The translations under genes were made by a program, and so were the position numbers. Positions 41,595 through 50,145 of a stretch of DNA of 64,000 nucleotides are shown in pieces (the stretch's first letter is position 1; each line of letters opens with the position of its first letter). The DNA comes from an uncultured Alphaproteobacteria bacterium (GTDB lineage: Bacteria > Pseudomonadota > Alphaproteobacteria > RF32 > CAG-239), in the NCBI GenBank assembly GCA_910577095.1, contig CAJTLY010000004.1, positions 1-64,000 of the forward strand. The letters run 5' to 3'. The notes below the pieces were generated by a model. It had not been told where the DNA came from. It was given only the letters and a program-made list of their open reading frames with translations, and searched no databases.

Positions 41595-42713
41595 TTAGTT
41601 GCGACCGCCTTTGCCGCCTTTAATATACTTACCGGTTGCTTTTTTGTTTTTGCCCGGCGTTTTCTTGGGTTGTCTTGCCAGCTGGTCATTGAGTCTGATC
41701 GACATCTCGGCAATTTTATTTACATAAATCAAATTACTGTTCGACGGACACATTGGCGGAATGTTTCGTTCCGGATGATCAAAATCATGAAGGATACAAG
41801 TTTCAAAGTCAAAAACACAGGCCGCATGTTCGGGCACCATAATTTTTTCAAAATACAAAGCATCGTCAATGATTTTTGCTCGTTCCAGCCGGTGCAGCCA
41901 ACGATGGAATCTTTTTTCGATCAGGCACAGTTTGCTAAAATCGTTAACTTCGCTCAGACTTGAAACGTCATTGGGAGAATAAACCGGAATGGTATGGTGA
42001 CGGTCAAATTCCGGTCCCTCGATGCGGTCGCCGTTTTCGTCCAAAACCACCACATCCCAGGCCTCCCCTTTTTCGCGCATTTTTTCAACCAAGGCGTCGG
42101 TATATCTTTCGTCCACCCCCCCCCTGGCCAACATATCCCGAAACTCGCTTTCTCGGGCATTTATAAAGGCTTTAACAAACGAATTTTTCTCACGAAAATC
42201 CACAAATTCTTCCGCGCAGTTGTTACGGACAAAATCACGGAAATCATTGATCCGCATCGCCTGTACCAAATTCGGCGGCAGTTGCATCTTCTCCATCCGG
42301 AGGAGGATAATCTCTTCAACCGAATGGTAGGTCGGAAAGCTGTTCATATCAGCCCACGCCTTGTTTCTCTTTAACGCTTTCGCATAGTCCTCGGGCGCAT
42401 AGCTTTGCACGCCGGCATTTTTAAGAGCATAACGGTAATGAAAGGAAAGGTAGCTTTTGTCCACGGCATAGATGTCGCCGTTGCAATCGTCCCGGATCAA
42501 CAGTTTATATTCGGGCTCAATCGGTCGTTCCGGCGTGATGGCGCAGGAATAGTTGTTGTTATAAAGGTAATGGCGCACCCCTTCGCGTAACTTATGCTTA
42601 GCCTCGCCTTCCGGCAAACGCTTCAAAATTTCCATCGCCGTATTCAGCGTTTCGAGAACAAAAACCCGATATCTGAGATGTTCCACAAATTCCCGGCGTC
42701 TTTTACTGGCCAC
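41595..42713 (-). CDS. Uncharacterised protein with an HNH-nuclease-like segment
   Basis: A 372-residue cytoplasmic protein, not recognised as a whole. It is highly charged and mostly helical. A segment near residues 240-275 (FDRHHTIPVYSP, then LCLIEKRFHRWLHRLE) follows the HNH pattern: two adjacent His, a conserved Pro, then His spaced as in HHxxP...N/L...H...H. This would make it a nuclease-like protein, but there is no zinc-finger Cys pair, and other functions are possible. The Lys/Gly-rich C-terminus (KKTPGKNKKATGKYIKGGKG) could bind nucleic acid. It follows tsaC on the same strand by 24 nt (it is upstream in transcription order). No immunity-type partner gene is adjacent. Confidence 0.6.
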   Translation of the reverse strand: MASKRRREFVEHLRYRVFVLETLNTAMEILKRLPEGEAKHKLREGVRHYLYNNNYSCAITPERPIEPEYKLLIRDDCNGDIYAVDKSYLSFHYRYALKNAGVQSYAPEDYAKALKRNKAWADMNSFPTYHSVEEIILLRMEKMQLPPNLVQAMRINDFRDFVRNNCAEEFVDFREKNSFVKAFINARESEFRDMLARGGVDERYTDALVEKMREKGEAWDVVVLDENGDRIEGPEFDRHHTIPVYSPNDVSSLSEVNDFSKLCLIEKRFHRWLHRLERAKIIDDALYFEKIMVPEHAACVFDFETCILHDFDHPERNIPPMCPSNSNLIYVNKIAEMSIRLNDQLARQPKKTPGKNKKATGKYIKGGKGGRN

Positions 42714-42885
42714 GTCAGTTGCTCCTTGTCAATTTTGTCACATTATATCCTGATTTTTTTTAAAAGTCTAATCAATATTAGGAGTTTTTTATCTTTTTGC
42801 CACTATATTAATTCCAACTCAACCTTTCGGCGACCGTACAACCACACCGTTCCCGCCGCCGCATTTTGTTTCAAGGAGAAACCTT

Positions 42886-44346
42886 ATGACCGAATTCGCA
42901 TTTTCCGCCGGTTCAAAATCTTCTGCCGGCACCAAAGTCATTCTTACTTCCGGCAGCAATTTCAATTCGGCAAAGTTTTTGAGCGCCGAAGAGCTGTCTT
43001 CCCTCAAATCGGCCGCCCGCAGTCAACAATTTGAAGGCAAAGCCGGTTCCTTTGTCGAAGTTTACAACGGCAAAACCCGCATTGTTGCCGCCGGTACCGG
43101 CAGCAAACCGACCGCACTCGAGCTGCAAATTCTCGGCGGCAAACTGTATAAGAAAATTAACGCCGAAGCTAATGTTGCCGTTTATGTCCCCGCTGATAAA
43201 AAAGCGTCTCTTTCCGTTGCCGAAACCGCTTACAACCTGGCGCTCGGCATTGAACTCGGCGGTTATCGTTTTGACAAATACTTCACCAAAAAACCCGAAA
43301 ACAGCTATCCGAAATTGGAAAAAGTCGAGTTCTTCGGCGAAACGCCGATTGATGCCCAGGGTTTCAACGCTTATCAGGCGGTTGCCGCTTCGGTACGCTA
43401 TGCCCGCGACCTCTGCAACGAACCCGCCAACCACCTGACGCCCGAGATTTACGCCGCCGACATCAAACGTCTCGAATACCTCGGCATTGACATCACGATC
43501 CTTGACGAAGGCAAATTGCACGATCTCGGCATGGATATGCTGCTCTCGGTTTCCAAGGGTTCCGTCAATTCTCCCCGGGTTGCGGTTTTGCAGTGGAAAG
43601 GTGCCAAAGACCGCAAAGAATTCGATCTCGGACTGGTCGGCAAAGGCGTTACTTTCGATTCCGGCGGCATATCCCTCAAACCGTCTGCCAACATGGGAGA
43701 CATGAAAGGTGACATGACAGGTTCCGCCGTTGTCGTTGCCGCCGTAAAAGCTGCCGCTTTGCAAAAACTGCCGGTTAACATTGCCGGTGTGGTCGGCCTG
43801 GTCGAGAATATGCCTTCCGGTTCGGCCAGCCGTCCCGGTGACGTCGTCGCTTCCATGTCCGGACAAACGGTCGAAATTGTTAATACCGATGCCGAAGGAC
43901 GTTTGGTATTGGGCGACTGCCTGTGGTATATTCAGGAAAAATTCGGCGTTACCAAAATCATCGACGTTGCAACCCTCACCGGTTCAACCATGATGACATT
44001 CGGATTTGAATATGCCGGTTTATTTTCCAACGACGACAAACTGTCGGCACAATTGGAAAAATGCGGCGAACTTTCCGGCGAAAAATTATGGCGCCTGCCG
44101 GTAACCGCCGATTATGACAAACTGATCGATTCGGACATCGCCGATATGAAAAACACCGGCCCGCGGCTGGCCGGCGGTATCACCGCCGCCTGCTTCCTGC
44201 AACGTTTTATCAAACCGGGCGTCAAATGGGCGCATTTGGACATTGCCGGCGTCGACAAAGACGAAAAAGGCCATCCGCTCACCCCTAAAGGCGCCACCGG
44301 TTTCGGCGTCCGCGTTCTCAACCGGCTGTTGCAGGAAACAAAATAA
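42886..44346 (+). CDS. pepA: Leucyl aminopeptidase (M17 family)
   Basis: This cytosolic hexameric dizinc aminopeptidase removes N-terminal residues and may also bind DNA in site-specific recombination. The 486-residue protein has a variable N-terminal domain (about 1-165). The catalytic domain has LVGKGVTFDSGGISLKPSAN (metal Lys and Asp), MKGDMTGSAVVVAAVKAAA, and the signature NTDAEGRLVLGDCLWY with metal-binding Asp and Glu and the catalytic Arg. SGEKLWRLPVTADYDKLIDS closes the C-terminal part. AAGGAG lies upstream of the ATG. It is monocistronic with a strong terminator. Confidence 0.95.
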   Translation: MTEFAFSAGSKSSAGTKVILTSGSNFNSAKFLSAEELSSLKSAARSQQFEGKAGSFVEVYNGKTRIVAAGTGSKPTALELQILGGKLYKKINAEANVAVYVPADKKASLSVAETAYNLALGIELGGYRFDKYFTKKPENSYPKLEKVEFFGETPIDAQGFNAYQAVAASVRYARDLCNEPANHLTPEIYAADIKRLEYLGIDITILDEGKLHDLGMDMLLSVSKGSVNSPRVAVLQWKGAKDRKEFDLGLVGKGVTFDSGGISLKPSANMGDMKGDMTGSAVVVAAVKAAALQKLPVNIAGVVGLVENMPSGSASRPGDVVASMSGQTVEIVNTDAEGRLVLGDCLWYIQEKFGVTKIIDVATLTGSTMMTFGFEYAGLFSNDDKLSAQLEKCGELSGEKLWRLPVTADYDKLIDSDIADMKNTGPRLAGGITAACFLQRFIKPGVKWAHLDIAGVDKDEKGHPLTPKGATGFGVRVLNRLLQETK

Positions 44347-44369
44347 TACGACTGCCGGTCCTTTTTTCA

Positions 44370-44402
44370 CCCGCCGCCAAATGTTTTTGCGGCGGGTTTT
44401 TA
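44370..44402 (+). terminator. Rho-independent terminator of pepA
   Basis: CCCGCCGC and GCGGCGGG form an 8 bp GC stem followed by TTTTTATT. Confidence 0.9.
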
Positions 44403-44526
44403 TTCTCCTGTTACAACGTATCGGCGGCAAAAACACAAAAGTGCGGAAGATTTGTTCTTCCTGACGCAAACGATAAAAAGGAATGGTCTCCAAACCGGCA
44501 GAAGATACCGTCTGACGGCAAAAAAA

Positions 44527-45765
44527 CTATTGATCGCAAATCCTAACCGTAAATAACGTTCCTTTGCCGGGCACGCTTTCCACATCAATACCGCCGCCGT
44601 GCCGGCGTGCAATATCCAAGGCAATCGGCAATCCCAGGCCGGTGCCGGGAATTTTGCGACTGCGTGCTTTGTCGGCTCGGTAAAAACGCTCAAAAATGTT
44701 TTTCAGATCTTTTTTATCAATTCCGATTCCCTGATCCTGCACTTTTATCACCGTCTGACGTTCCTCACGGACCGCCGTCACCGTTATTTCGGTATTTTCA
44801 GGGCTGTATTTGATCGCATTGTCCAACAAAATAAAAAGCAGACGACGGATCATTTCCTTATCCGCCCTAAGCTCTGCAGGTCCCGAGGTCAGGTTAAACA
44901 ACCGAATTTTTTTGCGCCCCGCCAGCCCGTCAATAATATTGTCTATCAGCGGCCTGAGTTCAAAAAATTCCGGATAGATATCCAACTGTCGGTTATCGGC
45001 ACGCGCCAGTTCAAGCAGATCCCGAATCAAATCCGACATCCCCAGCACTTCTTCCTTCATCCCCGATACCAACGCAGGTTCCAAGTGCTTCATTTCCAGA
45101 AGTTCCAACGAAGACAACATCACCGCCAGCGGCGTCCGCAATTCGTGAGAGGCATCGGCAACAAACCTTTTTTGTTCTTCCAGCACCGCAATAAACGGCG
45201 CCAATATCCGGTCTGCCACAATGTTGCCGCCGATCCACGCAATCAGCAGCATAAAGAGCAATGTCGCGATCAAAACATAAATATACTGCAACGACAACAG
45301 CTTAAACGGCGTCGTATTGATTAAGATAATCACTCTTCCGTTGGCCGTCTTTCCCGAAAGAACATAAAACTGCCAGCGGCGTCCCTGCTCGTCATGAAGA
45401 GAAAAATGTTTCAATTTCCCGTCCACGGCATATTTTAACATTTTGCGCCGCGAGGTCATATCCACCTTTTTATCGCTCGGATGTTCGGCAAACACCAGCC
45501 GGTCGCCGACAAACCAATAAGCATAATTGTACATTGAACCGATATCGGATTTTACGGCGGTCTCCCGCAACGGCGACGCGGCCGTCAACCCGGACTTTTC
45601 AGCCTCGCGAATTTCCGTATTCAGGGAATCGTACATGGCGTCGGTAATCACTTTCTGCACCGCATAACGACACATCAGAAAACCGCCGATGGCAAAGCAC
45701 AACAGCATCACCGCAATAATGGCGGTATATTTATAGACCAGGCGCAGCCGGATTTTTTGCGTCAC
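44527..45765 (-). CDS. Sensor histidine kinase
   Basis: A 412-residue two-pass inner-membrane kinase. Helices lie near residues 10-30 and 160-182, with a periplasmic sensor part of about 130 residues between them. The cytoplasmic part has a short HAMP-like linker, the phospho-acceptor FVADASHELRTPLAVMLSSL (His in SHELRTP), the N box FILLDNAIKYSPENTEI, and the G1 and G2 boxes VQDQGIGIDKKDL and PGTGLGLPIALDIARRHGGG. It is coupled to the upstream response regulator by a 4 nt overlap. The pair faces the lipid A modification gene eptA across 600 bp, so sensing of cationic peptides or envelope conditions, as by PmrB, is inferred. Confidence 0.92.
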   Translation of the reverse strand: MTQKIRLRLVYKYTAIIAVMLLCFAIGGFLMCRYAVQKVITDAMYDSLNTEIREAEKSGLTAASPLRETAVKSDIGSMYNYAYWFVGDRLVFAEHPSDKKVDMTSRRKMLKYAVDGKLKHFSLHDEQGRRWQFYVLSGKTANGRVIILINTTPFKLLSLQYIYVLIATLLFMLLIAWIGGNIVADRILAPFIAVLEEQKRFVADASHELRTPLAVMLSSLELLEMKHLEPALVSGMKEEVLGMSDLIRDLLELARADNRQLDIYPEFFELRPLIDNIIDGLAGRKKIRLFNLTSGPAELRADKEMIRRLLFILLDNAIKYSPENTEITVTAVREERQTVIKVQDQGIGIDKKDLKNIFERFYRADKARSRKIPGTGLGLPIALDIARRHGGGIDVESVPGKGTLFTVRICDQ

Positions 45766-46457
45766 TTTTCAATCTCCAACACATAACCGATCCCTTTAAC
45801 CAGCTTGATTTTAATTTTATCCGAAATTTCCCTGATCTTTCGTCGCAAAATATAAATATAAGCGTCCAGACTGGCCGGGCTGATTTCCGGATTGTCCGCC
45901 CACACCTTATCCATGATTGTCTCGCGCAAAATCGTGCGGCCGCTGTTGACAAACAAAAGCCGAAACAATTCAAATTCGCGGCGGCTCAGCTTCAGTTCGC
46001 GTCCGGCGGCGGTCACCGTTCCGCTTTTGTTATTCATCTCAATGCCGGCTTTGGTAAACACGTCGTCCATAAACGGACGTCCTTTGCGACGTCCCAACGC
46101 GTTCACCCGTGCAATCAGTTCTTTGTTTTGAAAAGGTTTTACCAGATAATCGTCGGCACCGCTTTCCAAACCGGTGACACAATCGTCAATTCCGCCGCGG
46201 GCGGTCAGAAAAATAATGCCTCCCTGATAATTATACTTGCGGGGATTGCGCAACAACCGGCAGATTTCAATTCCGCTGATTTCCGGCAGCATCCAGTCCA
46301 AAATAATCACGTCATAGCTGCTGGCTGCCGCTTCTTCAATCAAGTTCATGGCTTCTTTGCCGTCTTGAGCCCATTCGACCTCAAAACCCGAAAGCTCAAG
46401 CAGGCTTTTGACCAACCCGCCCAGTTTAATGTCATCTTCCGCCAACAACAGTTTCAT
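45762..46457 (-). CDS. OmpR/PhoB-family response regulator
   Basis: A 231-residue regulator. The receiver domain (1-120) has the acidic pair LLAEDD, the phospho-acceptor Asp in VIILDWMLPEI, and the Lys in DYLVKPFQNKELIARVNALG. The winged-helix output domain (about 130-231) has the OmpR pattern LSRREFELFRLLFVNSGRTI and ISPASLDAYIYILRRKIREI. It is first in the regulator-kinase operon. Divergent from eptA, it is the natural candidate to control that gene; the TTTCAG repeats at 46555-46596 are in the right place to be its binding sites. Confidence 0.93.
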   Translation of the reverse strand: MKLLLAEDDIKLGGLVKSLLELSGFEVEWAQDGKEAMNLIEEAAASSYDVIILDWMLPEISGIEICRLLRNPRKYNYQGGIIFLTARGGIDDCVTGLESGADDYLVKPFQNKELIARVNALGRRKGRPFMDDVFTKAGIEMNNKSGTVTAAGRELKLSRREFELFRLLFVNSGRTILRETIMDKVWADNPEISPASLDAYIYILRRKIREISDKIKIKLVKGIGYVLEIEK

Positions 46458-46554
46458 TCGCGTCTCCCACTGTCTTCAGAGTGTAAAAAGCACAGAGCGG
46501 TTTTGCAAGCAAAATCTGAACATTATACGTAGATAAATAATTTTTTATGTTTTC

Positions 46555-46596
46555 TTTCAGATTATTTTCAGATTGAAGCACTATAAGAACTTTCAG
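46555..46596. promoter_or_regulatory. Direct repeats likely bound by the OmpR-type regulator
   Basis: TTTCAG occurs at 46555, 46566 and 46591; the first two form an 11 bp-period direct repeat (TTTCAGATTAT, then TTTCAGATTGA). OmpR/PhoB regulators bind tandem half-sites spaced 10-11 bp, and these lie about 100 bp before the regulator gene's ATG. Confidence 0.5.
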
Positions 46597-46661
46597 AAAT
46601 AAGAAAATACCCTGAACCGTTAACTTTTAAAACCTTTTTTACGGTAAAATTTTATTTTACA

Positions 46662-46805
46662 ATGCAATCAAAGGTTTTAACGGCGGATCGGGATGTTGTT
46701 GTTTCGTTTCATAATCTTTCCGGTTTACGCCGATTGATTATAGTGGTTTACGAAAAGATGCCCGAGCAGAACAAAATTCTGCAGCGGTTGTGCGGACAAA
46801 AATAA
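46662..46805 (+). CDS. Possible 47-residue protein
   Basis: An open frame of 47 codons starting MQSKVLTADRDVVVSFHNLS. It continues GLRRLIIVVYEKMPEQNKIL and ends QRLCGQK. The composition is natural, with a central hydrophobic strand (LIIVVY) and mixed charges. No Shine-Dalgarno precedes the ATG, so translation is doubtful. It is followed 55 nt later by a very strong terminator (46860-46903) that closes the unit before eptA. The stretch may instead be part of a small non-coding RNA. I do not recognise the protein. Confidence 0.35.
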   Translation: MQSKVLTADRDVVVSFHNLSGLRRLIIVVYEKMPEQNKILQRLCGQK

Positions 46806-46859
46806 CCCGAATCAATTTTTATGTGATGTCTCTTTTGGTTATGCACTTCTAAGTGCGCC

Positions 46860-46903
46860 TGTTCGAACGGTTTCCCAACCGCAACCGTTCGAACAGTTTT
46901 TTA
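46860..46903 (+). terminator. Strong terminator ahead of eptA
   Basis: TGTTCGAACGGTT and AACCGTTCGAACA form a 13 bp perfect stem followed by GTTTTTT. A smaller GCACTT/AAGTGC hairpin lies just before (46843-46856). A short transcript must end here upstream of the eptA start. Confidence 0.85.
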
Positions 46904-47063
46904 AACACCGTCCGTCATCTTTTCAATAATCCAACGCCTGCAAATATTGCTTGTCTTTTCGGCTTCAAACTTCTAACATGGATTGAACTTCACTTCCGGC
47001 ATCGGCAGGAAGCATTTAACAGACTGCTTTTTCCACTTTCACCTTTCAAGGACGCCCGGACAG

Positions 47064-48650
47064 ATGAAAAAAATCTCCTTTTCCGTTAATTTTCCGCTCT
47101 TCAATCTCCTGTTCACCCTCATTTCTTTCTTCTGCTTCAACATCATCTTCTTGCGAGAACTTTTATCCGTCACCGGTTTCGGACTTTCCTTCATTATTGT
47201 GATTCTTGTTATCCTCATGTTGCTTTTTATCGCCGCCGATCTTTTGTTATGGCCGCACACCGCCGAACCGTTGACCGTTCTGGTTCTGTTTATCAACGCT
47301 TTCTGTTTGTATTTTATGAACACTTACCATGTTTCAATTGATAAAATTATGCTGCTGAACGCATTCCAGACCGACTGGGCCGAAACGTCAGATCTTCTCA
47401 GTTTCAGGCTTTTTCTCTGTCTGCTGGCCGGCGGTCTTCTTCCCGCCCTGCTGATCAGCCGCATTCACATCCGCTTTCTGCCTTGGCAACAGGAACTGCG
47501 CCGTCGCCTGATCAGAACATTCTTTTCCATAATCGTCATTGGCGCGGTTATTTTTCCCAACTACAAATATACGGCTCAATTTTTACGCAACCATCGCCGT
47601 CTCAAATACGATCTGCTGCCGGTTAATTATTTCGGCGCCGTCATTTCCGCTGTCCAAATCATTTACAAGAAACATCATCCGCTGGTTCGTATCGGCACCG
47701 ATGCCGTTTTTTCCCCTTACTGGAACAATCACAAACCGTTATTGCTGGTAATTGTCATCGGTGAGACCGCCCGCGCCCGAAACTTTTCACTGGGCGGTTA
47801 CTCGCGCGACACCAACCGGGACCTAGAACCTTGGCGCAACGAATTGCTGTACTTTGCCGACACTTCGGCTTGCGGCACTTCCACGGCTGTTTCCCTTCCC
47901 TGCATTTTTTCCGCCAAAAGACGTCGAACTTTCAAGCCCGGCAGCGAGGCCTATACCGAAAATCTGCTTGATATTTTTCAACGCGTGGGTTACCGCGTTT
48001 TGTGGCGCGAAAACAATTCCGGCTGCAAAAACAATTGCGATCGTATCAAAACCGAAACCTTTTGCAGCAATTACGCCTGTAAAGACGAAATTCTGCTGAA
48101 AGACTTTATCCCCACGGTTAAAAGCCTCCCCGGAAATATCGTTATTGTCCTTCACCAACAAGGCAGTCACGGCCCGGCTTATTATCAGCGTTACCCCAAG
48201 CGTTTTGAACGTTATACGCCGGTTTGCGGCAGCGCTGACCTCAGCCGCTGTTCGCAGAACGATATCATAAACGCCTATGACAATTCAATTGCCTACACTT
48301 CATATGTGTTGGCACAAACCATCAGCCTCCTCAATCAGCTTTCCGCCGATTACAACACACTGATGCTGTTTGTTTCCGACCACGGCGAGTCTTTGGGTGA
48401 AAAAGGACTTTATCTGCACGCCGCCCCTTACATCATTGCGCCCCGCGAACAAACAAAGGTACCGATGTTGATTTGGCTTTCTCCCGCCAACGCCGAAGCT
48501 CTTAAAATTGACCTCTCCTGCGCCCGCCCCAAAACCGCCGGCCGTCACTCCCACGATAATGTTTTTCATACTTTGCTCGGCCTGGGCGGCATCAGCACCG
48601 CCGAGTATCGGGAAAATCTCGATATTCTGGCCTCATGCCGCAAAAAATAA
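47064..48650 (+). CDS. eptA: Lipid A phosphoethanolamine transferase (EptA family)
   Basis: EptA moves phosphoethanolamine from phosphatidylethanolamine to lipid A, lowering surface charge and giving resistance to cationic peptides. The protein of about 528 residues has five N-terminal transmembrane helices (to about residue 165). A periplasmic sulfatase-fold domain follows, with the metal-binding IVIGETARARNFSLGGYSRD, the nucleophile Thr in ACGTSTAVSLPCIFS, and the later metal ligands in HQQGSHGPAYYQRYP and LMLFVSDHGESLGE. I chose the ATG at 47064, with AAGGA 11 nt upstream; a longer frame would add 27 residues. It is divergent from the two-component system. Confidence 0.93.
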   Translation: MKKISFSVNFPLFNLLFTLISFFCFNIIFLRELLSVTGFGLSFIIVILVILMLLFIAADLLLWPHTAEPLTVLVLFINAFCLYFMNTYHVSIDKIMLLNAFQTDWAETSDLLSFRLFLCLLAGGLLPALLISRIHIRFLPWQQELRRRLIRTFFSIIVIGAVIFPNYKYTAQFLRNHRRLKYDLLPVNYFGAVISAVQIIYKKHHPLVRIGTDAVFSPYWNNHKPLLLVIVIGETARARNFSLGGYSRDTNRDLEPWRNELLYFADTSACGTSTAVSLPCIFSAKRRRTFKPGSEAYTENLLDIFQRVGYRVLWRENNSGCKNNCDRIKTETFCSNYACKDEILLKDFIPTVKSLPGNIVIVLHQQGSHGPAYYQRYPKRFERYTPVCGSADLSRCSQNDIINAYDNSIAYTSYVLAQTISLLNQLSADYNTLMLFVSDHGESLGEKGLYLHAAPYIIAPREQTKVPMLIWLSPANAEALKIDLSCARPKTAGRHSHDNVFHTLLGLGGISTAEYRENLDILASCRKK

Positions 48651-48713
48651 AACCGGGCTCTTTTCTTTGTGCAAAGAGAAGTTATATCTAAGAGACAAAA
48701 AAGGAGAAAGATA

Positions 48714-49379
48714 ATGAGCCTGAATCATGTTTATACCCGGCAATCCAAAATGGTACGGGCTTTGTGGAATTTTCTGACCAGTCCCACCGGCGCTTTTCTG
48801 ATCGCCGTTTCGGCCATCCTGATCGGTTATTATCAGTTTTACATCAGCCGCCCAATCTTAAAATACACCACCCAAACCACCGAAATATCCTCTTCGGACG
48901 AAAACGACGACTTCAAAATTCACATCAACGGCAAAGATTATCCCCAAATTTACAAAACCACCGTTACCTTAAAAAACAGCGGCGAAGACGCATTGTCCGG
49001 GAGTGATGTTTCGGCAATCGGCCATGACCCGATCCGAATTCCGTTGCCGCCGCGGGTAAAAATCCTCTACTGCGGCATCAACAACAGCGAAACGTCTTCT
49101 GACGTTTCTGCCAAACTGATCAGAAAAAACAATGCCATTATTATCGAATTCAACTATCTCAATCCCGACAACCAAATCGCCGTCAATCTGTTCAGTACCG
49201 ACAAGTATCAAAACTTTCAAATTGTCGGTTCGGCGGTTAACGTCAATAAAATCACTCAGGCCTGGAGCCCGGCACAAACCCGCAAGTTCATCATCAGGCT
49301 GATTGCCGGTCTGATCCTGTTTTATGCATTGTTTATTTACCTCTACGTTCGCCGGCACAAACCGCTGCCCCGGATCTGA
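48714..49379 (+). CDS. Two-helix membrane protein of unknown function
   Basis: This protein of 221 residues has a transmembrane helix at about 23-45 (TGAFLIAVSAILIGYYQFYI) and another near 190-212 (FIIRLIAGLILFYALFIYLY). Between them lies a periplasmic-like domain of about 145 residues rich in beta strands (KTTVTLKNSGEDALSGSDVS, the pattern of an Ig-like or MG-like fold). No family is recognised. AAGGAGA lies before the ATG at 48714. It follows eptA by 63 nt on the same strand and may be cotranscribed with it, so an envelope role is plausible. Confidence 0.75.
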   Translation: MSLNHVYTRQSKMVRALWNFLTSPTGAFLIAVSAILIGYYQFYISRPILKYTTQTTEISSSDENDDFKIHINGKDYPQIYKTTVTLKNSGEDALSGSDVSAIGHDPIRIPLPPRVKILYCGINNSETSSDVSAKLIRKNNAIIIEFNYLNPDNQIAVNLFSTDKYQNFQIVGSAVNVNKITQAWSPAQTRKFIIRLIAGLILFYALFIYLYVRRHKPLPRI

Positions 49380-49412
49380 GCCGCATTCGCACTTTTCTCT
49401 TTTTGCCGAAAC

Positions 49413-49445
49413 GACGCCCGACGCTTATTCAAAAGCATCGGGCGT
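49413..49445. terminator. Hairpin between convergent genes
   Basis: ACGCCCGACGCTT and AAGCATCGGGCGT form a long stem with one mismatch, but the T runs on either side are weak. It is probably the shared transcription stop. Confidence 0.5.
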
Positions 49446-49473
49446 AAATTTCACATCACTGTTTTGTATTGTT

Positions 49474-50082
49474 CTACAAATCCGCAATAACGGTCATCGA
49501 AACGATCTCATCCGGCATTGACACCAATCCGTTGGCACCGGCGCCCCGTTTGATCATGTCGACATATTCCATGCCCGAAGTCACCTCGCCCCACACCGTA
49601 TATTGCCCGTTGAGCCACGGCGCTTCGGCAAAACAGATAAAAAACTGGCTGTCTGCCGAATCCGGGTCCATCGCCCGCGCCATTGACACCGTGCCGCGAA
49701 GATGAGGACGACGGTTAAACTCCGCTTTCAGCTTTTTGCCGCTGCCGCCGGTACCGGTCCCGAAAGGACAACCGGTTTGCGCCATAAAGCCGTCAATAAC
49801 CCGATGAAACTTCAAACCGTTGTAAAAACCTTCACGAACCAACGCCTTAATTCTTTCCACATGGTTCGGCGCCTCGTCGGGAAACATCTCGATAACGACA
49901 TCGCCGTTTTTCAAACGCAGCAACAATGCGTTCTCCGCATCTTTAACCTGATATTTGGCCTTTTCCTTTTTGGCCCGGGTCGGACTTTTGGTCAATTGCG
50001 GCGTCTGTGCCGACTTCAACCCTTTGGTATCGGCTTTTTTCAACTGCGCGGTTTCGGCATTTTTCAACAATTTTGCCATCAT
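49474..50082 (-). CDS. Cyclophilin-type peptidyl-prolyl isomerase
   Basis: A cytoplasmic-type cyclophilin, 202 residues. The catalytic core (about 52-202) has the motifs LKFHRVIDGFMAQTGCPFG (catalytic Arg), GTVSMARAMDPDSADSQFFI (Gln and Phe) and LNGQYTVWGEVTSGMEYVDM (Trp and His replaced as usual in bacteria). Residues 1-50 form an unusual basic, Lys/Thr/Gln-rich low-complexity extension (AQLKKADTKGLKSAQTPQLT) that is not a signal peptide. The start is one of two adjacent ATGs preceded by GAGG. It is monocistronic and convergent with the 48714 gene. Confidence 0.92.
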   Translation of the reverse strand: MMAKLLKNAETAQLKKADTKGLKSAQTPQLTKSPTRAKKEKAKYQVKDAENALLLRLKNGDVVIEMFPDEAPNHVERIKALVREGFYNGLKFHRVIDGFMAQTGCPFGTGTGGSGKKLKAEFNRRPHLRGTVSMARAMDPDSADSQFFICFAEAPWLNGQYTVWGEVTSGMEYVDMIKRGAGANGLVSMPDEIVSMTVIADL

Positions 50083-50145
50083 ATACCTCTCATCAAATTA
50101 TCATCTGTCATTTATATAGGGATCAGGCTGCCAAATAGCAAGCAG

